From: Haplomitrium mnioides
Taxonomy: Eukaryota; Marchantiophyta; Haplomitriopsida; Calobryales
DNA length: 34,283 nucleotides
Direction of reading: 5' to 3'
Assembly: GCA_049999725.1 (NCBI GenBank)
Contig: JBNGIS010034032.1
Span: forward strand, 1-34,283
Shown here in pieces: positions 23,462 through 33,182 of the stretch (the stretch's first letter is position 1; each line of letters starts with the position of its first letter). The position numbers and the translations under genes are program-made. The notes under the pieces are model-generated. The model saw only the letters and a list, made by a program, of their open reading frames with translations, made no database searches and was not told where the DNA came from.

Positions 23462-24638
23462 GTGTGCATGCAAGCTAGAGACGTCCAAGCGATCTTGGGA
23501 CAGGAAGATGCAACGAGGTAAGGAAGAAAGTATCCAGAAAAGATTTATGTGAGGCGATTGTACTCGTGCAAGGGGCTAGCAAGGGTAGAGGTGGACTGGA
23601 GGGGCGTCGAGAATCATTGGGTGGGGAGCTCTAGAGGCTCGGGTAATTTACGTGAACTTATCCCCGCGAGTGGACCAGTAGCAGAGGTGAATTGATACGT
23701 GAAATTGAAGGGGATCCAATTTGTCTGGAATTCAAGAGAGGCTACCAAGTGGGATCTTGGGGTTGTCTTTGCATCATCTCTGTAGAAGCATCAAACCCAG
23801 AAGTGCTTGGAGTGCACTCTGGTCCAATCTTTCAAGTGGAGCTAAGAAGAGAGTAGCTGCGTTAGTTCCCACGTACTGCGAAGAAGATTTGTTCAAGGTT
23901 TGGAGGTGGAGTGAGTTGCCAGCACTCGAGAGGACTGCCTTCCAAAGGTGGAAGTTAAAGAAATCCTCTTCCAAGCCTGAGGAAGTAAATCGAGGGCTTC
24001 TCGTAAGGGAAGTTGAAAAACTATCTCGAGGAAGGGTGTGTGCGTGGGAAATGAAAGGAAGATTGAGAATGTCAAGTGAGGAAGGGAGGAGTCTGATGGG
24101 GAGGCCAGTCCCCATGGTTCCGTAGGGCATATAGTTTTGGTGAAGTGCGATACATGTGTATTTGTAATTGTGTATGAGTATATTAGTTAGATTTGAATTC
24201 TGTTGTATGGTATAAGAAACACTTAGAACTAGGAGCATACAGGAATCCATTTGTTTGGATCCCAAGACAGCCCTGTGAAGGGTGAGTCAGGTCCCTAGGC
24301 ATTGTTCCGTGATACTTGGGATATTACATTCTGCTCCTGATTTGTATACAAAGTGGATGGGTCTAGAATTGGGACCCCTGAATTATAATGCATATTACCA
24401 CATGAGTATCTTGTTCCTTGTGTATATGTGTTCTGGCATTTAGTGTGGATGAGAAGCTTGGATGAAGTGCTTGTTGAAAAGAGGAAAGGCTTGTAGGGTG
24501 AAGAAGAGTTGCTTAAAGCCTCAAAGTGATAATTGGATAGGGGCCATCTCACAAAAGGACCTATTTTCCCTATTTTTGTCCTCCTATGCTTCCCAAGTGG
24601 CACACGTGAAGGTTAATGAGTGAAGGAGGGAAGTGACA
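23462..24638 (+). repeat. Element 1, 3' LTR, right piece
   Basis: It is collinear with 5841-7021 of the 5' LTR and ends with AAGTGACA. It resumes exactly where the left piece stops at 13279. Confidence 0.9.
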
Positions 24639-24643
24639 AATGC

Positions 24644-26172
24644 ACTTTGAGTGTCCATGGGATTGATGCTCCTACACAGACAATGCTGAGACGACCCCAA
24701 GATCCCCCTTGGCAACCTCTCCCGAATTCAAGACAAACAAAACCCCCTTCAGCTTCACGTATTGATTCACCTCGTAATGCTGGTCCACCTGCAGAAATAA
24801 GTTTACTTGGATCGCTTGAGCCTCTAGAGCTCCCCACATATCGATTCTCGGTGCCCCTCCAGTCCACCTCCACCCCTGCTAGCCCCCTACACGAGTCCAC
24901 TCGCTTTATGTCAAGCTTCACTGGAATTCTCCCTTCCGTACCTCGCTGCGTATTCTTGTCTTGAGATCGCTTACGTGCCTCTAGTTTGCATACACACCAA
25001 CCTGTTCAAAGTCGTAGCGCATCCATCTATACCCCCTGCAACCCGTCTTCTTGCATTTCCGTTTCCCCTCGCAGTGGTTGTTCTTCCCGTTTGCAATGGG
25101 CTTCGGACGTGGTGACACCTGTCCATACTATTTGAGGAATGATCCAAGGTTAACGGTTAGTTTCGAAATTCACTAAGGCCTGTTCCGAAGTGTTCTGTGG
25201 ACAGGTCCGAAGTATTCCGCGGATAGTGAATCTGAAGTTGACTTTTTACGAGCAAGGCGTCATCCGATGTCGTCTTCAAACTGGAAGTTGGACCGCCACG
25301 CTGACCTGGATCCGAAGTTGACCACGGATTGGGTTCGAAGTATTCCACAGGCTAGACGGGGTCCGAAGTATTCCAGGCCGCTTTCCAAGTGGAAGTTGGA
25401 CTGCCATGCTGACTTGGATCCGAAGTTGACCGCAGATCGAGTCTGAAGTATTCCAAAAACTAGGAGTCCAAAGTTGACTTGGACCCAAAGGGCGTCGTCC
25501 GACGCCGTCTTCAAACTAGAAGTTGGACTGCTGCGCTCACTTGGATTCAAAGTTGACCGCCTGAAGGTACCTTGTCCGCGCATTCCTTTGGAAACGATTC
25601 CGACCTCCCCTGCTTCTAAAACTTCCTTCAGAACCGCGAGGCAATTTCTTAGAGGCTGAAATGGATTCCAATCTTGCTGAAACCCATCAACGTCGAGGGA
25701 AATGAAGCATCCCCCAAACCTAGTATCGTCGCATTCGCCCTTCTTCTTCCAGTCGTCGCACTTGACGTGTTGGACGCCTTCTATCTCCCTTGCTATTGCT
25801 TCAGATGCTTGTCACAAAAATTTCAATGCAGCCTCTTGCCTAACCTGCGGCCCCTCCCTTCTAGCGTCGGATCTTCGAGTAATGCCCCGCCCTCCTGACC
25901 TTCTTCCCCTGGACTCGTAAATTCCTCCTCTCTTGGTGTCCCTCTCTCTTCCACCTCCTTGCTTAGCACCTCTAGCGAGCCTTCTTTCCTTCCCCTATCA
26001 TGGTCCCAATTCCACTCCTCGAATCGGATAGTCTAGGCAATCCACTCTTCCTCAGTGATATGAGTTGATATGTTGCTTCTGGGGTACCTTAACACTCAAG
26101 AGTGGAGAATTGCTTCAATGCTGCTTCTAATTCCGAGGATTCTTCCATAGCTCCTCATGTCACCGGCTGACA
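24644..26172 (-). mobile_element. Solo LTR, minus strand, right piece (5' end of the LTR)
   Basis: Read on the minus strand it begins TGTCAGCCGGTGACATGAGG at 26172 and follows the element 1 LTR: a segment like gcattggaacaattcctc, the gaaaacggcgtcggac module region (25140-25640), a TATAGAT box (25025-25031) and the segment homologous to 5840-6170. It joins the left piece at the insertion point of element 1. Short open frames here are not genes. Confidence 0.85.
25025..25031 (-). promoter_or_regulatory. Candidate TATA box of the solo LTR
   Basis: TATAGAT on the minus strand in a gggggTATAGATgga context, equivalent to 5808-5814 of element 1. Confidence 0.4.
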
Positions 26173-27264
26173 TGGAGCAAGGGGAGTTGCCACGTGAGTG
26201 CATGTGCACTATGAGGAAGATCCAACTAAGGCTTGGGTGGTCCAACAGCTCGGAGGGCTATCTTTCAGAGGTGGAAGTAAAAGAAAACCTCTTCCAAACA
26301 TGAGGAAGTAAATTCAAGCCTTCAAGTGATGGAAGTTGAAAGATTTTCTAGGCGGGGTGTGAAAGTAGGGGAGAAAAGTGTCAAGAGTTGTATAATGTCT
26401 CTCGTGTGGTTGTGTTTGCATATTCAAAGCTCTGATTCATAATTGAGGTTCTGAAACTCGGTCTTGAGCTTCAAATGCCAAGGGATTGAGTCGGTGAAGT
26501 CTGCAGCTTATCGAGAGAGAGAATCCTTTCTGGTTTGAGTGAAAGAGAGGATGTTCTACTTATAATCCTTGTAGTGTTGGAGTGGTGGTGGAGATTTGCT
26601 ACACAAGAGTGGAGGGAGTGCGTTGGGAGGTTAGCCAGGTGTTGGAAAGCTGTGATTTCTACTTGTATTACACTTGTAGAGATTTGATAAGAACACTCTA
26701 GAAAAGAGAAGTGATGTTATGAGAGACAGAAATGAGACAAGGATAAGTGTGCACATGCATAGAGAGACCAATAGGTTGGATTCAACGCTTGGTTGGCACT
26801 TTTTGTTTTGTTTGAGTATTAAATCATATATTCATAACTTGTTCGGGTGGTGGAGTAGCTGGTCCCATTAGCAATTTAGACATTAGAAAAGTGAATAGTC
26901 GTCCTAGTTGTTCCTGAATACATCGGGTTGGTGACACCCCATATTAGAGCCATAACTGTATGCACCCTTTTTCATATAAGGGTACATTAGGTTCATGCAA
27001 TTTGATTGTCTCAAAAGAAGCTTTGGTGGGCGTCCAAAATCATTTGATGTAGGGCTATGGCTGCTTGGTGTGTGTGGAGAAGAGTGGAGATCTATTTTTG
27101 CTTGGTGGGTGAAGACATATAGAGTAAAGTTCAAGACTATTCACATCTGAATTTGATAACAAAGGTTTTCGGGCCATCTCATTAAATAGCCTTGTAATTC
27201 TTTGTCCTCCTTTCCTTTAAAATAATATCATTTGGGTGTTAAAGAAGGAGGGAGAGGTGAGACA
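26173..27264 (+). mobile_element. Element 3, 5' LTR, right piece
   Basis: Its first five bases, 26173-26177, are the right copy of the solo LTR target duplication. It continues the LTR that stops at 2955 and follows the element 2 3' LTR from about 22455 to its end, including the gaggaagtaaa tract near 26300 and the closing aaagaaggagggagaggtgagaca-like end at 27264. It is more diverged than any other LTR here. Its end is followed by a primer-binding site, so it is the 5' LTR of element 3. Confidence 0.82.
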
Positions 27265-27273
27265 TAAATGTTT

Positions 27274-27289
27274 TGGCACTAGAAGGAGA
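27274..27289 (+). other. Candidate primer-binding site of element 3
   Basis: tggcactagaaggaga is the decayed equivalent of the sites at 7030 and 16332, 9 nt after the LTR end. Confidence 0.6.
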
Positions 27290-27515
27290 GCCAAGGTTCA
27301 AAGGAGCCTCAGATCAACCTATAACCAGAGTGTCACCTTGCCTGAGGTAGACCCACCAAAAGGGTGAAGGTGTATAGATTGGAGATCCTTTAATGATTAG
27401 GAGGTTGCCTTATACTAGACCTTCAAAGCCCTTAACTAGAGAGGGGGAAAAGGTGAGATGAGGTGTGGAGGAGACCATTGAATTGAGGGTAGAGTTCTCC
27501 CCTCCTATTACTGTG

Positions 27516-28690
27516 ATGGCCAACCTAGTACCTCTTACGGAGTTGCAAGTGAGATTTAAGCATAGGACCCTCAAAAATCAACCCAAGTAGGACCCCCACG
27601 CATGGTTGGATGATATTGAGAACACCATTGATGCCAATAAAGGGAGCCATATAAAGATCAATATTCTTCTTGGGGTGTTGAAAGGAGAAGCTCAACCTTG
27701 GTACAATGACCTACTCGAGAACATAAAAAAAGACTAGGGAGTCTTCAAGATCACATTTGTGTCGGAGTTTAGAAAGATTGGAGAGAAGATATAGGCCGTA
27801 ATCCGAATGGGGCAGCTCAAAATAAAGAAGAAGGAATCGGTGAGAAGGTTCTTGCAAAGATTCAAGAAAGTACCAAGGAAGCTGAACCCACCAGCCAGAG
27901 ATGGGATGTTGACCTCATGGTTCCTTACAGCCTTGCCTAGGGAGATAGAGACATGGGTGAGGAAAACTAACCCCCAAAACCTGAAAGAAGTGGTGACTAA
28001 AGCCCAATCCCACATCAAAGCTACTATCAACATCTTCTGAAACAAGTCAAAAGCTAAGTATGAGTTGGAGGACTCTTCCGAAAGTTTAGATAACAATGAG
28101 GAGTCAAAGAAGAGCTCCACATCCACCTTCAATAGTGAGGATGACTCAGACAATAGCAGCTCATGGGATGACATGTGTTCATGATGAAAGAAGAAGAAGA
28201 AGGAGAGAAAAAAAGGATGGTCCATGCCGTGAACTAGAACCAGAGCCAAGCAAAAGAAAAGGGGGGAAAGAGCCGCTAGAGGAGTTTAGCGCAAAGATGG
28301 AGGCCACAAACATACTCCTCGTAGGAATCGAATATGAGAGCATGCCACTTTCAACCATGAAGAGTGGGAGTATGGTGCATCAAGTACAACAAGCAAGGAC
28401 ACTCTCCATATGAATGTCTTGTTGAGGCCAATGCCATTCACTATGTGAGAGAAGAGCTCCCAAAATACTTGTGTGAAGAAGTGGAGTATGCTCACAAGGA
28501 GGCACCTCAAATAGTATACTAGATCAGTGGCAGACCACGTACCATGCTTGGGAGACCTTCAGGCATAGAAGTTGGGAAATCCAGTGGTTGAGCTACAAAC
28601 AAGCTACCAAGGACGACCATCATGGTGTGTTGGAACTGTGGCCAGCTTGGACACATCTCACCCAATTGCCTCGAGCCGAAGAAACAAAAT
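27516..28690 (+). pseudogene. gag: Degenerate gag of element 3
   Basis: The start is the conserved Met-Ala-Asn-x-Val-Pro ATG. The core reads as GEAQPWYNDLLENIKKD, MGQLKIKKKESVRRFLQRFK and GMLTSWFLTALPREI. Stops include 27588, 27735 (Trp in element 2), 27792 (same site as a stop in element 2) and 28038. An acidic Ser-rich segment and a basic segment follow. The first zinc knuckle (near 28380-28420) has its second Cys changed to Tyr. The second is intact as CWNCGQLGHISPNC (about 28630-28671), the only intact second knuckle in the window. Confidence 0.84.
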
Positions 28691-30075
28691 CATGGACAAT
28701 CGGCTACATTGTGTTTTGCAGTTTAAGAAAGAGCGACATGTAATTGTGAACTACCCTTTCAATAGGAGGCCAAAGGTAGCCTCAAATGCATGTGTGAATC
28801 CCCTACCGCCAACAACAATCAACTTGATAGCTTTGGAATGGGTAGAGGTTGCAAAGCTGGAACGACAAGAGGAGGAAGTTGCATTGATGAGACACCAACT
28901 TCATAGGACAACTATAAGGTGGTGACTAAATCAAGAGCCAAGTCCAAAAATAAGGACAAGAAAAAAGCCAAGAAGGTTATGGTTCAAGGTTTGCCATAGT
29001 TGACTGATTCAGAATACTAGAGGGATAACCCAAATGCTTTTATCCAAAGCCACAAGAGGAGTAAAGGAGACAACTAGAGGCCCTAGTTGCCGCGGAAGAG
29101 AAGGACGCAACAAAAAAGACCACGATGGAGGTCGAGAGGCAGCAAATGGTGGAAGAGTACAAGGAACTAAAGGAGCCTATAGCATCCACAACCATGTCAT
29201 AGAAACCTACTCCTTACAATATTCACGTTGATGTTAGGGATTGCGTTATCATGACCACCGTGGGACAATTGATCAAATATAGTTCTTTGTATAGAAGACA
29301 ATTGAGGGATAGTGACAAGAGATAAAAAGCAAAAAATTTACCTTAAGTAGGAGCTCAAATAGAAGTGTGATTGGTATGCAAAGACAAGGGTGCCCCCGAG
29401 ATTGATACTCAAATCGATGGGTGTACACTATCTCGGGTGCTAGTGGATGGAAGAGCAACCATCAATATTATGGTCGAGAAGACTGCACACATATTGGGAT
29501 TCAGAGACTTTCAACCCACCGCTCTGATTATAAGGTTGGCAGACAGGTCTCGAGTCAAGCTCTTGGGCACTCTATGCAAGTTCCCACCACCATTGGTGGC
29601 AAAGAGTTCTGATTGAATTACTTAGTGATGCAACCCCCACGAACATCTCCTTTCTCGATACTGATTTGGAGACCTTGGCTATATGAGGCTAGAGTCATGC
29701 ATAATTGAAGGAACTCAACCCTGGTTTTTGGCTCGGAGAGAACAATAATGCACTTTGGACTAGTGCAACACCAAGGGGAGACACAACAAGAAGATGAGTA
29801 TGAAGCTGAATGGTTGGTAGAGGAGGCAAAGGATTCAAAGTACCATTATTGGGTTCAGTTGGTCAATAAAGCCACACAAGAGGATATGTGGGAAGGCATG
29901 CAGTGATGGTCAACCAAATAGAACTAGAAAGGAGCATGGAAGCGGAACCTAGAATGGAGGAGTTCATGCAAAATTTTGTGAATGGTTGGAGGATTGGGCC
30001 CCAACCAAAAGGGGACGCATGCCTCAAAAGGTTGGGCCACACCCATCAACAAGAAGGGGGCAGCTAGGAGAAAGA
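28691..30075 (+). pseudogene. Element 3 gag-pol linker and aspartic protease remnant, truncated before RT
   Basis: A poorly preserved linker (28691-29360) leads to a retropepsin-like segment at about 29371-29615. It shows LVDGRATINIM, with the catalytic Asp in the usual Leu-Val-Asp-Gly setting, then LADRSRVKLLG. A further protease-end segment, RPWLYEARVMHN, lies near 29675. From about 29700 the frame continues as an acidic stretch with stops. RT, RNase H, integrase and 3' LTR are absent: recognisable retroelement sequence ends near 30075. This is the only protease in the stack, and it is broken by stops and frameshifts. Confidence 0.75.
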
Positions 30076-30477
30076 GGTGGCAGCCTCTAATCCCAACCTA
30101 AACAACTGCTACTTTGAACCAGGAACCGCTACTAAGTTCATGTTTCACTTGGTAGTCGCAAATACTAATTTTTGTGATTTGGTATTGAAAAACATCAATT
30201 TTACGTTTGTGAATTTTCTTTTGCAAAAAAAATCAAATTTCAGAAATATAAATAGCATATTTTTTGTTGAGATTACATTTCAATTTTTTTTATAATAAAT
30301 GCCCTAAGAACAAGCATTTTTAATTATTAAATATTTTATAAAAACATTACATTGTTGTAAATATACTAAATTCATCACAAATTTAAATAAAACAGATATG
30401 CTTTTATGAAAAAATTTAATATGCAAATATGGACATCTATTCACATAAGGACTTTGCATCAAAGTGTAAGCATCATA
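30076..30477. other. AT-rich sequence, no gene seen
   Basis: Base composition changes sharply to AT-rich with A and T runs. It marks the end of the retroelement stack. I see no coding potential beyond chance frames. Confidence 0.6.
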
Positions 30478-30975
30478 GTTTTTAAAGTCTATGCGCACAT
30501 AAACTCCAAACAAGAACCGTACAACATATATGTGCATAGACTCTGAATGAGAATCCTAAAGCCCATGGGCGAATAGACTCCAAACAAGAACCCTTAAGCC
30601 TATGCGTGCATAGATTTCGAATGAGAATCCTAAAGCCTATGCGCGCATAGACTTTGAATGAGAATCCTAAGTCTATGCGCGCATAGACTTTGAATTAGAA
30701 TCTTAAAGCCTATACGTGCATAGACTCCGAACGAGAACCCTAAAGCCTATGCGCGCATAGACTGTGAACGAGAACCCTAAAGCCTATGCACTTATAGACT
30801 CAGAATGAGAACCCTAAAGCCTTTGCGCGCATAGACTCCGAACGAGAACCCTAAAGCCTATGCGCGCATGGACTCCGAACGAGAACTGTAAAGCCTATGT
30901 GCGTATGGACTCCGAATGATAACCCTAAAGCCTATGCACACATAGACTACTAAAGCTTATATATGCATGGACTCG
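30478..30975. repeat. 37-bp satellite array, about 13 units
   Basis: The anchor gaaccctaaa and its variants recur at 30514, 30551, 30588, 30625, 30662, 30698, 30735, 30772, 30809, 30846, 30883 and 30920, a 37-bp step with one 36. Each unit has a palindromic core, best form CTATGCGCGCATAG, followed by actccgaacgagaaccctaaagc. The ACCCTAAA part matches the plant telomeric heptamer. Most differences between units are CpG decay in the core. Confidence 0.95.
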
Positions 30976-31598
30976 AAACCGTTCTTGTACTAGCAATTAA
31001 CAACAACTTAGAGCTACAATATGATTATATGCATTCAATACACTATCGTGAATGCCACACTAAGAAATTAATGACACCATAGGGCTACAATATGATCTCC
31101 TTACTATCTTGAATTATATAAAAAAGAATCTTCATCTTTCACCAAGATTAGGGACACATGGCACCAAAAATCCAAAACATATTCAAATATGAGGTTTATG
31201 CCTTCTAACTCTAGCTCTATATGGCCTATTGTACCACAATTTCTTCTATTGTGTGACCACTTTTGTATACTTTAACATCAAATATGGCTCTTTGTCATGT
31301 ATTAATCTTTCAACAAGAATTTTCATTCTTGTTTCAACAACCACAACTGTTGTCATAAGTTTACTGAAAAAAAACTATTGCATTTTCTAATCATTTCATA
31401 TATACAACTATAAAAACTCCAACAACCAATGTGGTTATTGCATGAATTGATTGATAAGACCCTACGTTTTAGGTGTGATTGTCATGAACTCATTGTCTTT
31501 CAAGAATTGAAGCATGTTCACCACAAGGTCAGTTTACATGACTATAGTGAATGCATAGTCATCTTTGTATGCAACCATGCTAGTAAAGACCCTTAGCC
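30976..31598. other. Unassigned AT-rich sequence
   Basis: No open frame of interest, no repeat and no recognisable RNA gene seen on either strand. Confidence 0.5.
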
Positions 31599-32300
31599 TC
31601 ATTTCTTAAGGTGTAGTGATGCAGGTGCAACAATACAATCACCCTTCTTTGAAAACAATCCGATGTAGTTTGTGTTCATGCGCAAAACTTTAGAAAAGAA
31701 GTCCCTGATTCTCTCACACTCCTTTGCTGACCTCGTCATGCCTTGATGGCTTTCCTGCCCACAATCCACCCCTGCTATATCAAACAAAGCATTGCACTGC
31801 AATAAAGGGAAAAACTAAAATGAGGCTGCCAGATTTCATGCGTGTGATGCAGAAAGCAGACATTGCATTGCAAGGTTATAAGAGAGTTTTTCTCAGATAT
31901 TTCAAACCTGTAATTCTATGGAGTGTCGGACCAGAGTTTCTCGACTGGGTCGCATAGGAGAGATGCGGATGGCTCCCCTGGATTTCTCCACAACTGAAAT
32001 CGACAATGCTCCTTAGTGGTCCCCAATCCTTCCTTGGTTTTCAAATCTCCCTTGTACCCACTTTGGATCTAACTAGCAACACCCACATCAAAATCCTTGA
32101 AGCATTTTATTTTCTCTTCTTTGGGCAGCATTAAGAAGCTCTTGCTGGCTCCAAAGGCCTCCTCCAAAATAGATACAGAGATTTCAGGGTTGTGACTCCA
32201 CAAAACCCCAGTCCGTCCACCCATTCACTGTCGCTTGGAGCTGGGCCTGGCGAATCTGCGAGTCTTTGTACGCATGCAGATCAGCCTTGGAGTTGTCCAG
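31599..32300 (-). pseudogene. Relic 2-oxoglutarate/Fe(II) dioxygenase-like gene, N-terminal part with one intron
   Basis: On the minus strand a diverged reading starts near 32282 (DLHAYKDSQIRQAQ) and continues with NGWTDWGFVE, ILEEAFGASKSFLMLPKEEK and GYKGDLKTKEGLGTTKEH to a 5' splice site at 31907 (CAG|GTTTG). A 111-bp intron (31797-31907) ends in a pyrimidine-rich tttattgcag, and a second exon runs from 31796 to a stop at 31599-31601 (CNALFDIAGVDCGQ ... APASLHLKK). The WGF ... F-x-LP-x-EEK pattern is typical of the DIOX_N domain of plant 2OG dioxygenases. Defects are a frameshift near 32205, an in-frame stop near 32070, a frameshift at the exon 1 end near 31920, and no C-terminal catalytic domain with its His-x-Asp motif. 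The second exon is not clearly recognisable. The substrate cannot be inferred. Confidence 0.55.
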
Positions 32301-32760
32301 CTATTCGACTGGCAATCGAGCTTGTTTGGAAGATATTTACATCTATCACAATCGCTGGTTGTCATTTCACAAATTGTGTCTACTTACAAACGAGAATCAT
32401 CGAGAAATATACAAAAATTAAGAACTATGAGAATTCAAGATGGTCAAAACTCTGTTTGCCAACAGAAATAGACTATAATACAAGTCATGCAACACAACAA
32501 AAAAAATCAGCAATAGTGAGCAATTGCAAGAGAAAAAGGAATGTGAAGAGCAGTGGCAATGAGGAACACAAGTTTGCGTACACAAGAACTCAAGCTCGAA
32601 GATGACATTACAACTGTTTTTCACCAAATGAAAAAATATTTGGTGAAATGGAAAACTCTCCGCAACCTCATTTGACTTTCAACGCCTCTTGTTGCTCTTC
32701 CCTACTGCCATAATCAGCCATGGCCCTTGATATTGTTTGCCTCTTCTCCTTTCCAAAGCA
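32301..32760. other. Unassigned sequence upstream of the dioxygenase relic
   Basis: It may hold the lost 5' end of the relic gene. A 137-codon plus-strand frame spanning 32192-32605 overlaps the relic on the other strand and shows no protein family signature. Confidence 0.4.
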
Positions 32761-33110
32761 CTACGTATCCAAATCCAATGCGCGCATAGGCTTCCCGTTT
32801 ATCCGCCTGCCTATGCGCGCATGGGGTTTGGAGTTAGGTCTTCAAGAGCCCATGTGCGCATGGGCTCTCCAAAGGGCTCTATGAAGTTCTTCGCATATGA
32901 ATTTGGCAAGAAAACAACACTAATGCTTTTATTTTGCTTTGTTGTTTTGGTGCATTCGATCATGATGCAAGCGACAATTCTTTTCACATTTTCCATGGAT
33001 TTTTTGATGAGAAAATCCTAGAGAGAGTGTTTCTATTGAGGACTTTGTGCTTGGGGTTTCGAGTTAGTCTTTGACAGCCTCTGCGTGTAGGGGCTCTCAA
33101 TTGTCTTGCG
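32761..33110. repeat. Diverged palindromic satellite units and a duplicated segment
   Basis: TGCGCGCAT cores lie at 32779 and 32814 and a variant near 32853, spaced 35-39 bp as in the 37-bp array. A segment at 32822-32871 (ggggtttggagttaggtctt ...) recurs diverged at about 33050-33100. It looks like an old dispersed copy of the satellite caught in a duplication. Confidence 0.55.
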
Positions 33111-33182
33111 TGGAGGAATTCTACTTCTTAGATGCAGAAGTCTATACTGCTACGTAGATTTCTATTCGTTGGTTTTCTGCAG

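Larger units (their letters stand above)
3765..24638 (+). mobile_element. Element 1: degenerate Ty3/gypsy LTR retrotransposon, interrupted by element 2
   Basis: Its layout is 5' LTR 3765-7021, primer-binding site near 7030, gag, RT, RNase H and integrase remnants, a polypurine tract at 11117-11126, and a 3' LTR in two pieces (11130-13279 and 23462-24638). Without the nested element and one copy of its target duplication it is about 10.7 kb. By eye the two LTRs differ at well over one site in ten in the part I compared (5840-6000 against 23465-23620), so the insertion is old. Gag and pol carry many stops and frameshifts, the protease region is deleted, and two of the three integrase catalytic residues are changed. 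The integrase C-terminal motif resembles the Tat/Athila side of Ty3/gypsy; that placement is tentative. Confidence 0.9.

Noticed and set aside
27734-28249. Minus-strand open frame of 171 codons with hydrophobic segments
   Set aside because: It is the antisense of the gag coding stretch of element 3; similar antisense frames appear opposite the other gags.
30478-30975. Regular short repeats resembling a CRISPR array
   Set aside because: Units are contiguous 37-bp tandem copies without unique spacers, in a plant nuclear context and without cas genes.
32192-32605. Plus-strand 137-codon open frame as a gene
   Set aside because: It overlaps the dioxygenase relic read on the other strand and has no recognisable motif.
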